A program made the position numbers and the translations under genes. A stretch of 64,000 bases of DNA from a bacterium (GTDB taxonomy: Bacteria; Krumholzibacteriota; Krumholzibacteriia; LZORAL124-64-63), in the NCBI GenBank assembly GCA_024231905.1, contig JAAEQC010000031.1, positions 1 to 64,000 on the forward strand, given 5' to 3'. Within the stretch, counting starts at the first letter, position 1. Each line of letters starts with the position of its first letter. Below the pieces are notes generated by a model that saw nothing but the letters and a program-made list of their open reading frames with translations, had not been told where the DNA came from and searched no databases. Shown here piece after piece: positions 17,308 to 25,326 of this stretch.

Positions 17308-18201
17308 TTATGGTCGACTCGCCGTGAATTCCTCGTGGGCTGCCCGCAGGAAGGGTACGAAGGCCTCGGCTGCGGCCCGGTTCCCCTCAGAACTGGGATG
17401 GCTGTTGCGGCCGTCCTGGGTCGGGTATGCGGCCCAGTCGGTCTGGCCATGCTTGGTCAACACGTCGTAGTGGTCGAAAACGACGACGTTGCCGCCCTCG
17501 TAGCCGGCGAGCCAGCCGTGCTCGCGGTCCACCAGCCAGGTGTTGAATGCCCGGGCCAGTTGCGGGTGCTTGGGTTTGCCCTTGAAGAAGCGCTTGATCC
17601 GGTAACGCAGGCCCACCGGTTCGGCATCGGCCAGGGGCGGCGCGGTGAAGGCCACGAAGAGCACGTCGGGTTGCTGCTCGAACGACGGCAGCAACGCCCG
17701 GTAGGCGGCCTTGGCGTTGGCCACCGTCAGCACTCGGTCGTCCGGGTCGCCGGGCTCCTCGCCCTCGCCGGAGAAGTGGTTGTTGGGAAAGCAGGACTTG
17801 AAGGCCACGACGGCGTTGGACAGCCCGTCGGGAAGCAGATCGTCCTGGCGGCCCGTACGCAGGATGCGGTCCATGTGGTCCCGGAACTTGGCGTTCCAGT
17901 GGCAGATATCCGTGTCCTGGCCCACGATCGAGCCGTAGGAAGCCTCGTTCACCGTGAAGCCCGACGATTCCAGGTCGGTGCGTAGGCCGCCGCCGTTGGG
18001 GTGGGCGACATAGATGCAACGCTCACCGCCGTCCGCGTCGCCCCCCACCTGGGATCCCTCGTCCGCCAGCAGTTGGCCGCCGCAGGAATGGTGGATGAAC
18101 AGGAACTGCACGGGTCCCCCTTCCGTCTCGGCAGCAGCAGGCCCTGCCACTGCCGCGACCAGGCAGGTCGCAGTCAACAGCAAGGCGGTGGTTCTCGTCA
18201 T
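17308..18201 (-). CDS. Secreted SGNH-like protein of unknown function
   Basis: A 297-residue protein with a signal peptide (M-T-R-T-T-A-L-L-L start, cleavage near A-A-A-E). The mature part opens with F-L-F-I-H-H-S-C-G-G and ends with D-G-R-N-S-H-P-S-S-E-G-N. A nucleophile-like Ser in the first block and the Asp/His pair in the last resemble SGNH/GDSL hydrolases, but the match is weak. The ATG at 18201 is chosen for the signal peptide. Extracytoplasmic modification of the polysaccharide made by the adjacent genes is a reasonable guess only. Confidence 0.6.
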   Translation of the reverse strand: MTRTTALLLTATCLVAAVAGPAAAETEGGPVQFLFIHHSCGGQLLADEGSQVGGDADGGERCIYVAHPNGGGLRTDLESSGFTVNEASYGSIVGQDTDICHWNAKFRDHMDRILRTGRQDDLLPDGLSNAVVAFKSCFPNNHFSGEGEEPGDPDDRVLTVANAKAAYRALLPSFEQQPDVLFVAFTAPPLADAEPVGLRYRIKRFFKGKPKHPQLARAFNTWLVDREHGWLAGYEGGNVVVFDHYDVLTKHGQTDWAAYPTQDGRNSHPSSEGNRAAAEAFVPFLRAAHEEFTASRP

Positions 18202-18246
18202 GGGAATCTCCCCGCCGGTGTCTTCGATGGATTCCGCTCCCCGCAC

Positions 18247-18274
18247 ATCATACCAATGCCTTCGCAGGCTGCAA
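18247..18274 (-). promoter_or_regulatory. Possible promoter of the SGNH-like gene
   Basis: On the minus strand TTGCAG, a 16-nt spacer and TATGAT (5 of 6 for the -10). The expected start near 18240 leaves a 40-nt leader. The -35 is poor, so this rests mostly on the -10. Confidence 0.4.
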
Positions 18275-18358
18275 GGTTCCTCGGGAAACGCTTGCACGGG
18301 CGGACCGTTGGCGCGAATCTAACCGGGACACAAGCTCATCCGCCCGCGGAGGGAATCC

Positions 18359-20134
18359 TTGACCGAAACGACCGACGAACGAGACGGCAGGCTGGGACTG
18401 AAGGCCCTGTGGCCCTACTTCTCCCTGTTGCGCGGCCAGAAGCTCCACATCGCCGCGGCCCTGGTGCTCATGCTGGCCGCCACGGGCATCAGCCTGGCGG
18501 TACCTCTGGCCGCCGGTAGCCTGGTGGACACCTTCGGATCCGAATTGGCGACCGTGCCCCGCGGCCGAACCCTGGTCGTGCTGGGCGGACTCCTGGTCGC
18601 CCAGCTGATCGGGTCGTTCCTGTTCACGGTGGTCTCCTCGCGCCTGGGACTACGCACGGTCACGCGGCTGCGCAAACGCGTCTACGCCCACCTGCTCGAG
18701 TTGCCGTCCCTCTTCTTCACGGGTCAGAAAGCCGGCGACCTCTCCAGCCGCGTCACCAGCGACGTGGGCAGCATCCAGTACATGCTCACCGATGGGCTCG
18801 TGGCCCTTTCCCGCTCCCTCCTGACCCTGGCCGGGGCCCTGATCCTCATGCTGGGGATCAATCCCCGTCTGACGGTGGTCGTCCTGCTGCTCATTCCGTC
18901 GACGATCCTGCTCGTGCGCATATTCGGCCGCCGGCTGCAGAAACTCTCGCGCCGCATGTACGACGACCTGGGCCGGATCAACAGCCACGTCCAGGAAACC
19001 GTGTCGGCCATTCGCAGCCTCAAGGTGTACAACAACCAGAACCACGAGCAGGGGCGCTTCGCCGACCGGGTCGATTCGTACCGGGACGCGGGCATCCGAC
19101 GGGTGTGGCACTCGGCGGCCCTGGAGTCGGCAGTGCAGTTCAGCTTGTGGCTGTGCCTCATCGCCATCGTCATCTACGGCTTCGCCCTGGCCGCCCGCGG
19201 CGCCACCTCGGGAGGCGAACTGGTGGCTTTCCTGCTGCTGGCTTTTCGGGTGGCCGTGCCCCTGGCTTCGCTGACAGGGCTCTTCTCCTCGGCCCAGGGC
19301 GCGGTGGCCGCGGCGGGGCGCCTGAACGACATCTTCTCCCTGGAACCCGAGCGCGAACCGGGCGCCCGGGTCCCCGCCCCCCAGCACGGTGCCCGGGCGG
19401 TCACCCTGGCCGGTGTGGGCTTCCGCTACCCCGGCGACGGCGCGCCCCAGGTGCTGGAAGGGCTCGACGTGGAGATCCCAGCCGGAGCCCGTATCGGCAT
19501 CGTGGGCCCTTCGGGCGGCGGCAAGACGACCCTCATCGGTCTGGTCATGGGGCTCTTCCCCCCCTCTTCCGGCCAATTGCGGCTGGACGGTGTGCCCTAC
19601 GCGGACCACGGCCTGGCTGAGCTGCGGTCCCACATGGCCTTCGTGGCCCAGGAACCCTTCCTCCACGACCTGAGCCTGCGCGAGAACATCCGCTTCGGCC
19701 TGGCCGCGGCCACGGACGCTGAGATCGAGACAGCGGCGACGAAAGCCGGCGTCACCGAATTCAGTGCTGCCCTGCCCGAAGATCTCGACACCGTCTGCGG
19801 CGAACGGGGCGCCCGTCTGAGCGGCGGACAACGCCAACGCGTGGCCCTGGCCAGGGCTTTCCTGCGGGATCCGGGCATCCTGATCCTGGACGAGCCCACC
19901 AGCGCCCTGGACGCCGCGGCCGAGGACCGTATCCGTCGCACCATGCAGGAACTCATGGCCGGGCGGACGACCATCGTCATCAGTCATCGCTTCTCCCTGG
20001 TCCGGGATCTGGACCTGATTCTCGTGCTGCGCGGCGGGTCCATCGTCGAGCAGGGAACCCACGCGGAACTGGTTTCGCTCGACGGCCTGTATCGCCGTCT
20101 TTTCGAACTTCAGCAGGGAGATTTATCTCATTGA
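18359..20134 (+). CDS. ABC transporter, fused permease and ATPase (MsbA-like exporter)
   Basis: A 591-residue half-transporter. A six-helix exporter domain spans about 25-330 and the nucleotide-binding domain about 345-580. Walker A is G-P-S-G-G-G-K-T-T near residue 385, the signature is L-S-G-G-Q-R-Q-R-V-A-L-A, Walker B is I-L-I-L-D-E-P-T-S-A-L-D and the H-loop follows. There is no N-terminal C39 peptidase. The start is TTG at 18359 with GGAGG before it. Such homodimers export lipids, drugs or peptides. The small peptide gene directly downstream makes peptide export worth considering, but lipid or glycan export for the adjacent locus fits as well. Confidence 0.9.
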   Translation: MTETTDERDGRLGLKALWPYFSLLRGQKLHIAAALVLMLAATGISLAVPLAAGSLVDTFGSELATVPRGRTLVVLGGLLVAQLIGSFLFTVVSSRLGLRTVTRLRKRVYAHLLELPSLFFTGQKAGDLSSRVTSDVGSIQYMLTDGLVALSRSLLTLAGALILMLGINPRLTVVVLLLIPSTILLVRIFGRRLQKLSRRMYDDLGRINSHVQETVSAIRSLKVYNNQNHEQGRFADRVDSYRDAGIRRVWHSAALESAVQFSLWLCLIAIVIYGFALAARGATSGGELVAFLLLAFRVAVPLASLTGLFSSAQGAVAAAGRLNDIFSLEPEREPGARVPAPQHGARAVTLAGVGFRYPGDGAPQVLEGLDVEIPAGARIGIVGPSGGGKTTLIGLVMGLFPPSSGQLRLDGVPYADHGLAELRSHMAFVAQEPFLHDLSLRENIRFGLAAATDAEIETAATKAGVTEFSAALPEDLDTVCGERGARLSGGQRQRVALARAFLRDPGILILDEPTSALDAAAEDRIRRTMQELMAGRTTIVISHRFSLVRDLDLILVLRGGSIVEQGTHAELVSLDGLYRRLFELQQGDLSH

Positions 20135-20159
20135 CAGGTGATCGGATTTCAATTATCCT
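20131..20159 (+). promoter_or_regulatory. Promoter of the small peptide gene
   Basis: A perfect TTGACA overlaps the stop codon of the ABC transporter. A 17-nt spacer and TATCCT (4 of 6) follow. Transcription would start near 20166, about 70 nt before the peptide ATG. Confidence 0.6.
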
Positions 20160-20235
20160 CTTAGGGCATCATATAGATGGGGGGAACGGCAGTTCGACAA
20201 TGTTCTGCCCAGTAGGGGTCTAAGGAGAACGCATC

Positions 20236-20397
20236 ATGGACAAGAAGATCTACGCGAAGCCGCAGCTTGTTTCCAGGAAAGTCGAGCTCGGTGTGTTCGG
20301 CCAGTACGGTCGGGATGAGGGCGACAACGGTGCCAGCCACCATGTCGTGCCCCTGCCGATCCGGACGCTGACCGCCGATGACTTCCGGATGGAGTAG
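20236..20397 (+). CDS. 53-residue RiPP-precursor-like peptide
   Basis: A short gene with a strong AAGGAG site 8 bases before the ATG, an upstream promoter (20131-20159) and a rho-independent terminator directly after (20428-20453). The peptide starts M-D-K-K-I-Y-A-K-P-Q-L, which contains Y-x-x-P-x-L (Y6, P9, L11). This is the leader motif that RRE domains recognise in lasso and related RiPP precursors. It continues V-E-L-G-V-F-G-Q-Y-G, then R-D-E-G-D-N-G, and ends L-T-A-D-D-F-R-M-E. There is no cysteine. The ABC exporter is immediately upstream. No RRE, leader protease or cyclase is adjacent. A small non-RiPP regulatory protein is the alternative. Confidence 0.7.
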   Translation: MDKKIYAKPQLVSRKVELGVFGQYGRDEGDNGASHHVVPLPIRTLTADDFRME

Positions 20398-20427
20398 CAG
20401 CAACCCGGATCGACGAAAGACCGCAGA

Positions 20428-20453
20428 AACCGTGCTCATGGAGCGCGGTTTTT
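20428..20453 (+). terminator. Rho-independent terminator of the peptide gene
   Basis: AACCGTGCTC and GAGCGCGGTT pair over 10 positions (one T-G) around the loop ATG, followed by a T-run (GGTTTTTGCG). It lies 31 bases after the peptide stop. Confidence 0.85.
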
Positions 20454-20510
20454 GCGTTTGCGAGTCATGGTACTCGAATCATGGTTCCAATCATGGCTCC
20501 CCTGCCATGA
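20436..20510. repeat. Cluster of TCATGG short repeats
   Basis: TCATGG occurs at 20436, 20465, 20479 and 20491 on the plus strand and once inverted at 20505-20510. Most copies sit in small dyads, for example GAGTCATGGTACTC and GAATCATGGTTCC. The first lies in the terminator loop. Confidence 0.55.
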
Positions 20511-20516
20511 CGAAAT

Positions 20517-20544
20517 AGGCCGCACCCGGCGGGGCGCGGCCTTT
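20517..20544. terminator. Second hairpin with short T-run
   Basis: AGGCCGC and GCGGCCT form a 7-bp stem with a 12-nt loop followed by TT and C. It lies between the peptide gene and the convergent DinB-like gene and may stop transcription from either side. Apart from these hairpins and the repeats, 20398-20569 holds no gene. Confidence 0.55.
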
Positions 20545-20569
20545 CACGTGCTAAGAGTGGGGCGCGGCC

Positions 20570-21043
20570 TCAGGCTCCCGCGGCCAGCTCCGAATCGGAG
20601 TCCGGGGGCGCGATCGCATCCAGGATCTTGAAAAGGGCCACCCGGTGGTGGCGTCGGTGCTTCAGGGGCACCCAGAAATCCCGCTGTTCCCGGGCAGAGA
20701 GTTCCGCCCAGTGCCCTTGAACAAAAGCCACGAGTTGGTCCGTGGCTTCGTAATAGTGCGCCTCCACCTCGGCGAAGGAGAGCCTCTCCGCCTCGTGGAT
20801 GGCCTGTTCGCTGCGGCGGGCGAAGTCGTCCGGCGGAGCGGGATCGCGCCCGGCCAGTTTGTCCTCGAAGAACCGTACCGTGAATACGTCCCAGAAAGCG
20901 ACGTGGGCCAGCATCTCCTTCGGGCTGAGAGCACCGTCAGGACCGCGGCGGTCGCGCATCGCGGGCTGGACAGCGGCCAAGCGCCGTCTTAGGATTCGGT
21001 CCTCGTCGACGATGCCGTCGATGAGTGTTTGCCAGGAATTCAA
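20570..21043 (-). CDS. DinB/ClbS-like four-helix protein
   Basis: About 157 residues, largely helical. M-L-A-H-V-A-F-W-D near residue 45 and H-H-R-V-A-L-F-K near the C-terminus resemble the metal-binding histidine positions of DinB-like proteins, a family linked to stress, thiol transfer and colibactin resistance (ClbS). The start is uncertain: TTG at 21043 with AGG upstream gives the usual length, GTG at 21055 is close, and the longer open frame upstream runs into the leader of the divergent ompA-like gene. Function cannot be assigned. Confidence 0.6.
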   Translation of the reverse strand: MNSWQTLIDGIVDEDRILRRRLAAVQPAMRDRRGPDGALSPKEMLAHVAFWDVFTVRFFEDKLAGRDPAPPDDFARRSEQAIHEAERLSFAEVEAHYYEATDQLVAFVQGHWAELSAREQRDFWVPLKHRRHHRVALFKILDAIAPPDSDSELAAGA

Positions 21044-21197
21044 TCTGCCTGTCACTTTCCGGCGAGAATATGTGATAAGCAGAACGCGCCAAGCGCTGCA
21101 GCCATCAGTATCGGGAACACCCGCAATTCGTGCAACAAGTGTATTCGACCACACGTTCCCGACTTGACCGCTCCAGGTCGAGGAGGAGGAATCAGGG

Positions 21198-22715
21198 ATG
21201 AAACAACGCGCGCACAGGTGGATGATCGCCGTGGCCGTGGTCGTCGTCACGGTGACGGCCACGGTCCCCGCCATGGCCACCGAAGCCAAGGATCGCGACG
21301 GCCGCTGGGGCGCCGGGCTCGAGCTCGGATTGTGGAAACGGACCGGCGGCGAGCAGGACTACAGCAATCTGGACGGATTCGGCTCGGCTCACCTGAACCG
21401 CGGACTGTCGAAGGACTGGAACCTCCAGGTCGCCCTCCGCTACGGCTACACCCGGGCCGGCGTGGGTATGCCCGGCGAGAGCGCCGGCTGGTCGACGGAA
21501 TCGGGTGCCGCCCTCTACACCACCACCTGGCAACCCTCGGTGCGCCTCCAGCGCCGCTTCTCCCTGGGTGCGCGTGCGGTACCCTACGTGGGCGCCGGAC
21601 TCGGCCTCATGTCCTGGCGGGTCGTCGACCACTTCGGCGACGAGGGCGACGTCGGTCTCATGCCGGATGGAGACCCGGTGACCGGCTACGACACGGCCGG
21701 CAAGGCCAGAGAACTCAAGCGCACCGAGTTCGTCGTAACCGGCGAGATGGGCCTGGAATACGCCCTCGGCGACCAGTGGGCCATGGTCGGCGGCGTCCGC
21801 CTGCACTGGACCCCGGCCAACGAGATGGACAACGTGGGACTCAGTTCCCGCTGGGGTGTCGACCACGTGGACGCCAATCCCACGGCAGTGGACTTCTTCC
21901 TGGGCGCCACCTTCTGGTTCGGCGGCGACGCAGACCGGGACGACGACGGTATCCTCAACGTGGATGATGCCTGTCCCGACGCCGCCGAGGACGTGGACGG
22001 CTATCGAGACGGCGACGGCTGCCCGGACCTCGACAACGATGGCGACGGCATCCCGGACCTGATGGACCACTGCCCGGGCCAAGCCGAGGATCTGGACGGA
22101 TTCGAGGACGCGGACGGCTGCCCCGATCCCGACAACGACGGCGACGGGATCATCGACGCCGACGACGCGTGCCCCGAGGAAGCCGAGGACCTGGACGGCC
22201 ACGCGGACGACGACGGCTGCCCCGAAGCCGACAACGACGGCGACGGCGTGGATGACGACGCAGACCGCTGCCCGGACACGCCCGCCGGAGCCGAGGTCGA
22301 CGCGTCCGGATGCGAAGTGGTGCCCGAGCCGGCGCCCGCGGTGGAGAACCCCCTGCCACCCCTGCCGGCGGCCGGCCAGACGATCACCCTGGAATTGACC
22401 GGCTTCGCCTCGGGCAGCTCCCGGTTGCTGCCGGGTTCGGAAGATTACCTGGACCAGTGGGCGACATTCATTGCCGACGACCCGGACATGGTGGTCGAGG
22501 TGCGGGGCCATACGGACTCGGTCGGTTCGGCCGAGCTGAACCGCGAGCTGTCCCAGCGGCGAGCCTCCCACGTCAGGGACCAGTTGATCCAGCGCGGCGC
22601 GGCGCCGGGGCAGATCACGGCCGTGGGCTACGGCGAGGACAAGCCGGTGGCGCCCAACAACACGCGCGAGGGCCGGGCGCAGAACCGCAGGGTGGAGCTT
22701 TTCCGGGTCCGCTAG
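21198..22715 (+). CDS. OmpA-family protein with thrombospondin type 3 repeats
   Basis: A 505-residue outer-membrane protein. A signal peptide (to A-M-A-T, about residue 28) is followed by a probable beta-barrel (30-240). About five Asp-rich thrombospondin type 3 repeats of the kind D-x-D-N-D-G-D-G-I-x-D bind calcium at about 245-365. A Pro-rich linker leads to the peptidoglycan-binding OmpA domain (390-505) with G-H-T-D-S-V-G-S and L-S-Q-R-R-A. This is the OprF/PorF-like architecture that ties the outer membrane to the wall. It has its own GAGGAGGAA site and a terminator at 22735. Confidence 0.93.
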   Translation: MKQRAHRWMIAVAVVVVTVTATVPAMATEAKDRDGRWGAGLELGLWKRTGGEQDYSNLDGFGSAHLNRGLSKDWNLQVALRYGYTRAGVGMPGESAGWSTESGAALYTTTWQPSVRLQRRFSLGARAVPYVGAGLGLMSWRVVDHFGDEGDVGLMPDGDPVTGYDTAGKARELKRTEFVVTGEMGLEYALGDQWAMVGGVRLHWTPANEMDNVGLSSRWGVDHVDANPTAVDFFLGATFWFGGDADRDDDGILNVDDACPDAAEDVDGYRDGDGCPDLDNDGDGIPDLMDHCPGQAEDLDGFEDADGCPDPDNDGDGIIDADDACPEEAEDLDGHADDDGCPEADNDGDGVDDDADRCPDTPAGAEVDASGCEVVPEPAPAVENPLPPLPAAGQTITLELTGFASGSSRLLPGSEDYLDQWATFIADDPDMVVEVRGHTDSVGSAELNRELSQRRASHVRDQLIQRGAAPGQITAVGYGEDKPVAPNNTREGRAQNRRVELFRVR

Positions 22716-22734
22716 ACACCACCGGATAAACGCA

Positions 22735-22762
22735 GGAGCCGGGTCCGAGGACCCGGCTCCTT
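22735..22762. terminator. Bidirectional terminator between ompA-like and HDOD genes
   Basis: GGAGCCGGGTCC and GGACCCGGCTCC form a nearly perfect 12-bp inverted repeat 19 bases after the OmpA-like stop. It is followed by TTGC and faces a convergent gene. Confidence 0.75.
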
Positions 22763-22799
22763 GCGTACCCAGGCCGGGGGCGAGTCCGGCCCGGAAATC

Positions 22800-23750
22800 T
22801 CAGATGATCGGCCCCGCCGCCAGCGAGATGATGTTCTCGCGTTTGGCGCTCACCCGGTTGGCGAGCTTGCGCACAGCCTCCAGGGGCACCTCCTCGGTGC
22901 CGAAGCGGTCGGCGACCCACAGCTCGACCGCCTGCAGGTCCCCCCCGTATTCCACAGCGAAATCCGTGACGAGTTCGGCCACGTGCAGGGCGCTGGCCAT
23001 GACCCGCTGGGCGCCGGCGCGGTGGGGCTCGTGGTGCCAGCGTACCGCCGTCACGATCTGGATGGGCAGGCGCCAAGCGGTGAGCAACGCGGCCCCCGCC
23101 TCGGCGTGGTCGTGCCCGGCCAGGATCCGTTCCATGTCCGGGGTGACTCCGTCGTCGACGGTGGGTTCGGCCACCGCCACCGCGCCGCCAGCGTCCAGCG
23201 GAGGAGCCGCGATGGCAGTGGCCGCCCGCGTACTGGTAGTCACCCGCGCCGCCACCTGGCGGTGCTCCTCCCCCACGCCGATCCGCACCAGCTCGGGATC
23301 GAGCACGATCTTGCCGATGTCGTGGAGCAGGCCGGCGGTGAAGGCCCGGTCCCGCAACTCGCGCTGGCCCATGGCCTGGACGAGGGAAGCTGCGCCGTAG
23401 GCTGTCAGCAGGCTGTGCTGCCACAGTCGATCCGAGTCCAGCCCATACCCCGGCAGATCGCGGCGCAGCACCGGTTCGATGCTGAGCGCGAAGCAGAGCC
23501 GGGCGAAGGCCAGATTGCCCACGAGCACCAGGGCTTCGCGCGGGCTGCCGATGGTGCGCTGGAAGTTGTACATGGAGGAATTGCACAATTTGAGGAGCCC
23601 GGCCGTGAGGCCGGGATCGTTCTCGACGATGGGCACGAGGCTACTCGCTTCCACCATCGGGTCCTCGATGATGTCGATCAACGACACCAGGGAATCGGTC
23701 CGGGCACTGACGCCTGCGGCGACAGAGACCAGGTCCTGCAGGGAGGCCAT
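22800..23750 (-). CDS. HDOD-domain protein
   Basis: A 316-residue HDOD protein, a non-catalytic relative of HD phosphohydrolases found in signal transduction. The core A-G-L-L-H-D-I-G-K-I-V lies near residue 140, preceded by H-S-L-L-T-A-Y-G and followed by H-D-H-A-E-A-G-A. Unlike many HDOD proteins it retains several His/Asp positions of the HD site, so weak hydrolase activity cannot be excluded. An Ala-rich stretch at about 170-205 looks like an inserted linker. It is a single-gene unit. Confidence 0.88.
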   Translation of the reverse strand: MASLQDLVSVAAGVSARTDSLVSLIDIIEDPMVEASSLVPIVENDPGLTAGLLKLCNSSMYNFQRTIGSPREALVLVGNLAFARLCFALSIEPVLRRDLPGYGLDSDRLWQHSLLTAYGAASLVQAMGQRELRDRAFTAGLLHDIGKIVLDPELVRIGVGEEHRQVAARVTTSTRAATAIAAPPLDAGGAVAVAEPTVDDGVTPDMERILAGHDHAEAGAALLTAWRLPIQIVTAVRWHHEPHRAGAQRVMASALHVAELVTDFAVEYGGDLQAVELWVADRFGTEEVPLEAVRKLANRVSAKRENIISLAAGPII

Positions 23751-23897
23751 GGGGCGAGTCCTCTCTGCCCAGTAACGAGTCCGGGGTGCGCGACGGAGGG
23801 CGATGCCGCCGCGACTCCACGAGCCGGACTCCTCATGTGCAGTAGAGGTTTCGGACGGATCATCGTCCGTTGGAGATGGGAAAGACTGTAAATGCGC

Positions 23898-25151
23898 CTA
23901 CAGGGCAACCCTCAGGTGGTGATGCTTTTTCTTGCCCACCTGTAAAGCGATCCGGCCGTCCCGTACGTGCTCGGACGTAAGGCGCAGCAACTCATCCGTC
24001 ACCTGGTAGCCGTTGATGCGCACGGCCTTCTGCCGAACCATGCGGCGTGCCTCGCCCTTGCTCTTCAGGAGCCCGCAGTCGGCCAGGGCCTGCACCAGGG
24101 GCAGTCCCTCCCCCACCAGGGCGTCGGCAGGCAAATCGCTCGCGGGAACCGAATCCGCGTCGGCGGCGCCGGCGAAGAGGGCGGCCGCCGCACGCTCGGC
24201 GTCCGCGGCCGCCACGGCGCCGTGCACGACCGTGGTGACCTCCCGGGCCAGCACGCGTTTGGCCTCGCGGATGTCCGCACCGGACAGGGCCTCCAGGCGC
24301 TCGATCTCCGGGCGGTCCAGCAGGGTGTACAGGCGCAGGAAACGCGACACGTCCCGGTCGTCCACGTTCACCCAGTACTGGTGGAAATCGTAGGGCGAGG
24401 TACGGTCGGCCGAGAGCCACACGGCTCCCGCGGCTGTCTTGCCCATCTTGCCGCCGGCAGCGGTCGTGAGCAGGGGGAAAGTCAGACCGAAGACCTCGGT
24501 GCGGTTCAGGCGCCGGCAAAGATCGATTCCGGAGACGATGTTGCCCCACTGGTCGTTGCCGCCCATCTGCAGCCGGCAGCCGTGGTCGCGATTCATGACC
24601 ATGAAATCGTAGGCCTGCAGGATCATGTAGTTGAACTCGATGAAGCTCAGGCCGTGCTCCATGCGCGTCTTGACCGAGTCGCGGGCCAGCATCTGGTTCA
24701 CCGAGAAATGGCGGCCGACGTCGCGCAGGAAAGCGATGTACTCATAGCCCACGAGCCATTCCGCGTTGTTCAGCAGGAGACCGTCGGTAGGACCGTCGCC
24801 CAGGCGCAGGAAGCGGCCCAGCTGGGCCCGGATGCCGGCCAGGTTGGCGTCGATCTGCTCCAGGGTGAGCATCTGCCGCAGCTCGGTCTTGCCGGTGGGG
24901 TCGCCCACCATGGCCGTGGCGCCGCCCAGGATGCCCATGGGGCGGTGTCCCCAACGTTGCAGGTGCACCAGGCCCATGATGGGCAGCAGGCTGCCCGCGT
25001 GCAGGGATTCGGCGGTGGGGTCGAAGCCCACGTAGGCGGTGACGGTCTCCCCCGACAGCAGTTCCGCGAGGCCGTCCTCGTCGGTGCACTGCTCGAAGAA
25101 GCCGCGCCACTTGAGCTCGTCGATGAGGGATGGGAAGTCGTCGTTGTGCAT
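23898..25151 (-). CDS. tyrS: Tyrosyl-tRNA synthetase
   Basis: A 417-residue class I synthetase that charges tRNA-Tyr. The HIGH-like motif is H-A-G-S-L-L-P near residue 50 after the Y-V-G-F-D-P-T-A segment. The second motif is K-M-G-K-T, in the position of KMSKS (E. coli TyrRS has KFGKT). A C-terminal S4 RNA-binding domain (about 350-415) with V-R-I-N-G-Y is present. The ATG at 25151 gives the family length; the longer frame runs into untranslated sequence. aroA lies upstream on the same strand. Confidence 0.97.
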   Translation of the reverse strand: MHNDDFPSLIDELKWRGFFEQCTDEDGLAELLSGETVTAYVGFDPTAESLHAGSLLPIMGLVHLQRWGHRPMGILGGATAMVGDPTGKTELRQMLTLEQIDANLAGIRAQLGRFLRLGDGPTDGLLLNNAEWLVGYEYIAFLRDVGRHFSVNQMLARDSVKTRMEHGLSFIEFNYMILQAYDFMVMNRDHGCRLQMGGNDQWGNIVSGIDLCRRLNRTEVFGLTFPLLTTAAGGKMGKTAAGAVWLSADRTSPYDFHQYWVNVDDRDVSRFLRLYTLLDRPEIERLEALSGADIREAKRVLAREVTTVVHGAVAAADAERAAAALFAGAADADSVPASDLPADALVGEGLPLVQALADCGLLKSKGEARRMVRQKAVRINGYQVTDELLRLTSEHVRDGRIALQVGKKKHHHLRVAL

Positions 25152-25326
25152 GGTCGTCAACGCCTGGTCGTGGTGAGGGGAATGAGGCCGCATGATCTTC
25201 CGGATCCTCCGGAGGCCGCCCGCTCGTTCAGTGGTCCTGACAAGACCATCGTTACGGTCTTCCACCGGGAAACGGACGGGCTCCGTGAAGACCCGCTGGT
25301 ACCGTTGATGCGAGGACCGTCGGCAC

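Noticed and set aside
20436-20510. A CRISPR-like array
   Set aside because: The repeated units are only 6-14 bases, the gaps are 12-29 bases and irregular, and no cas gene is present.
24405-24450. A damaged KMSKS motif in TyrRS
   Set aside because: K-M-G-K-T is within normal variation; E. coli TyrRS has K-F-G-K-T at this place.
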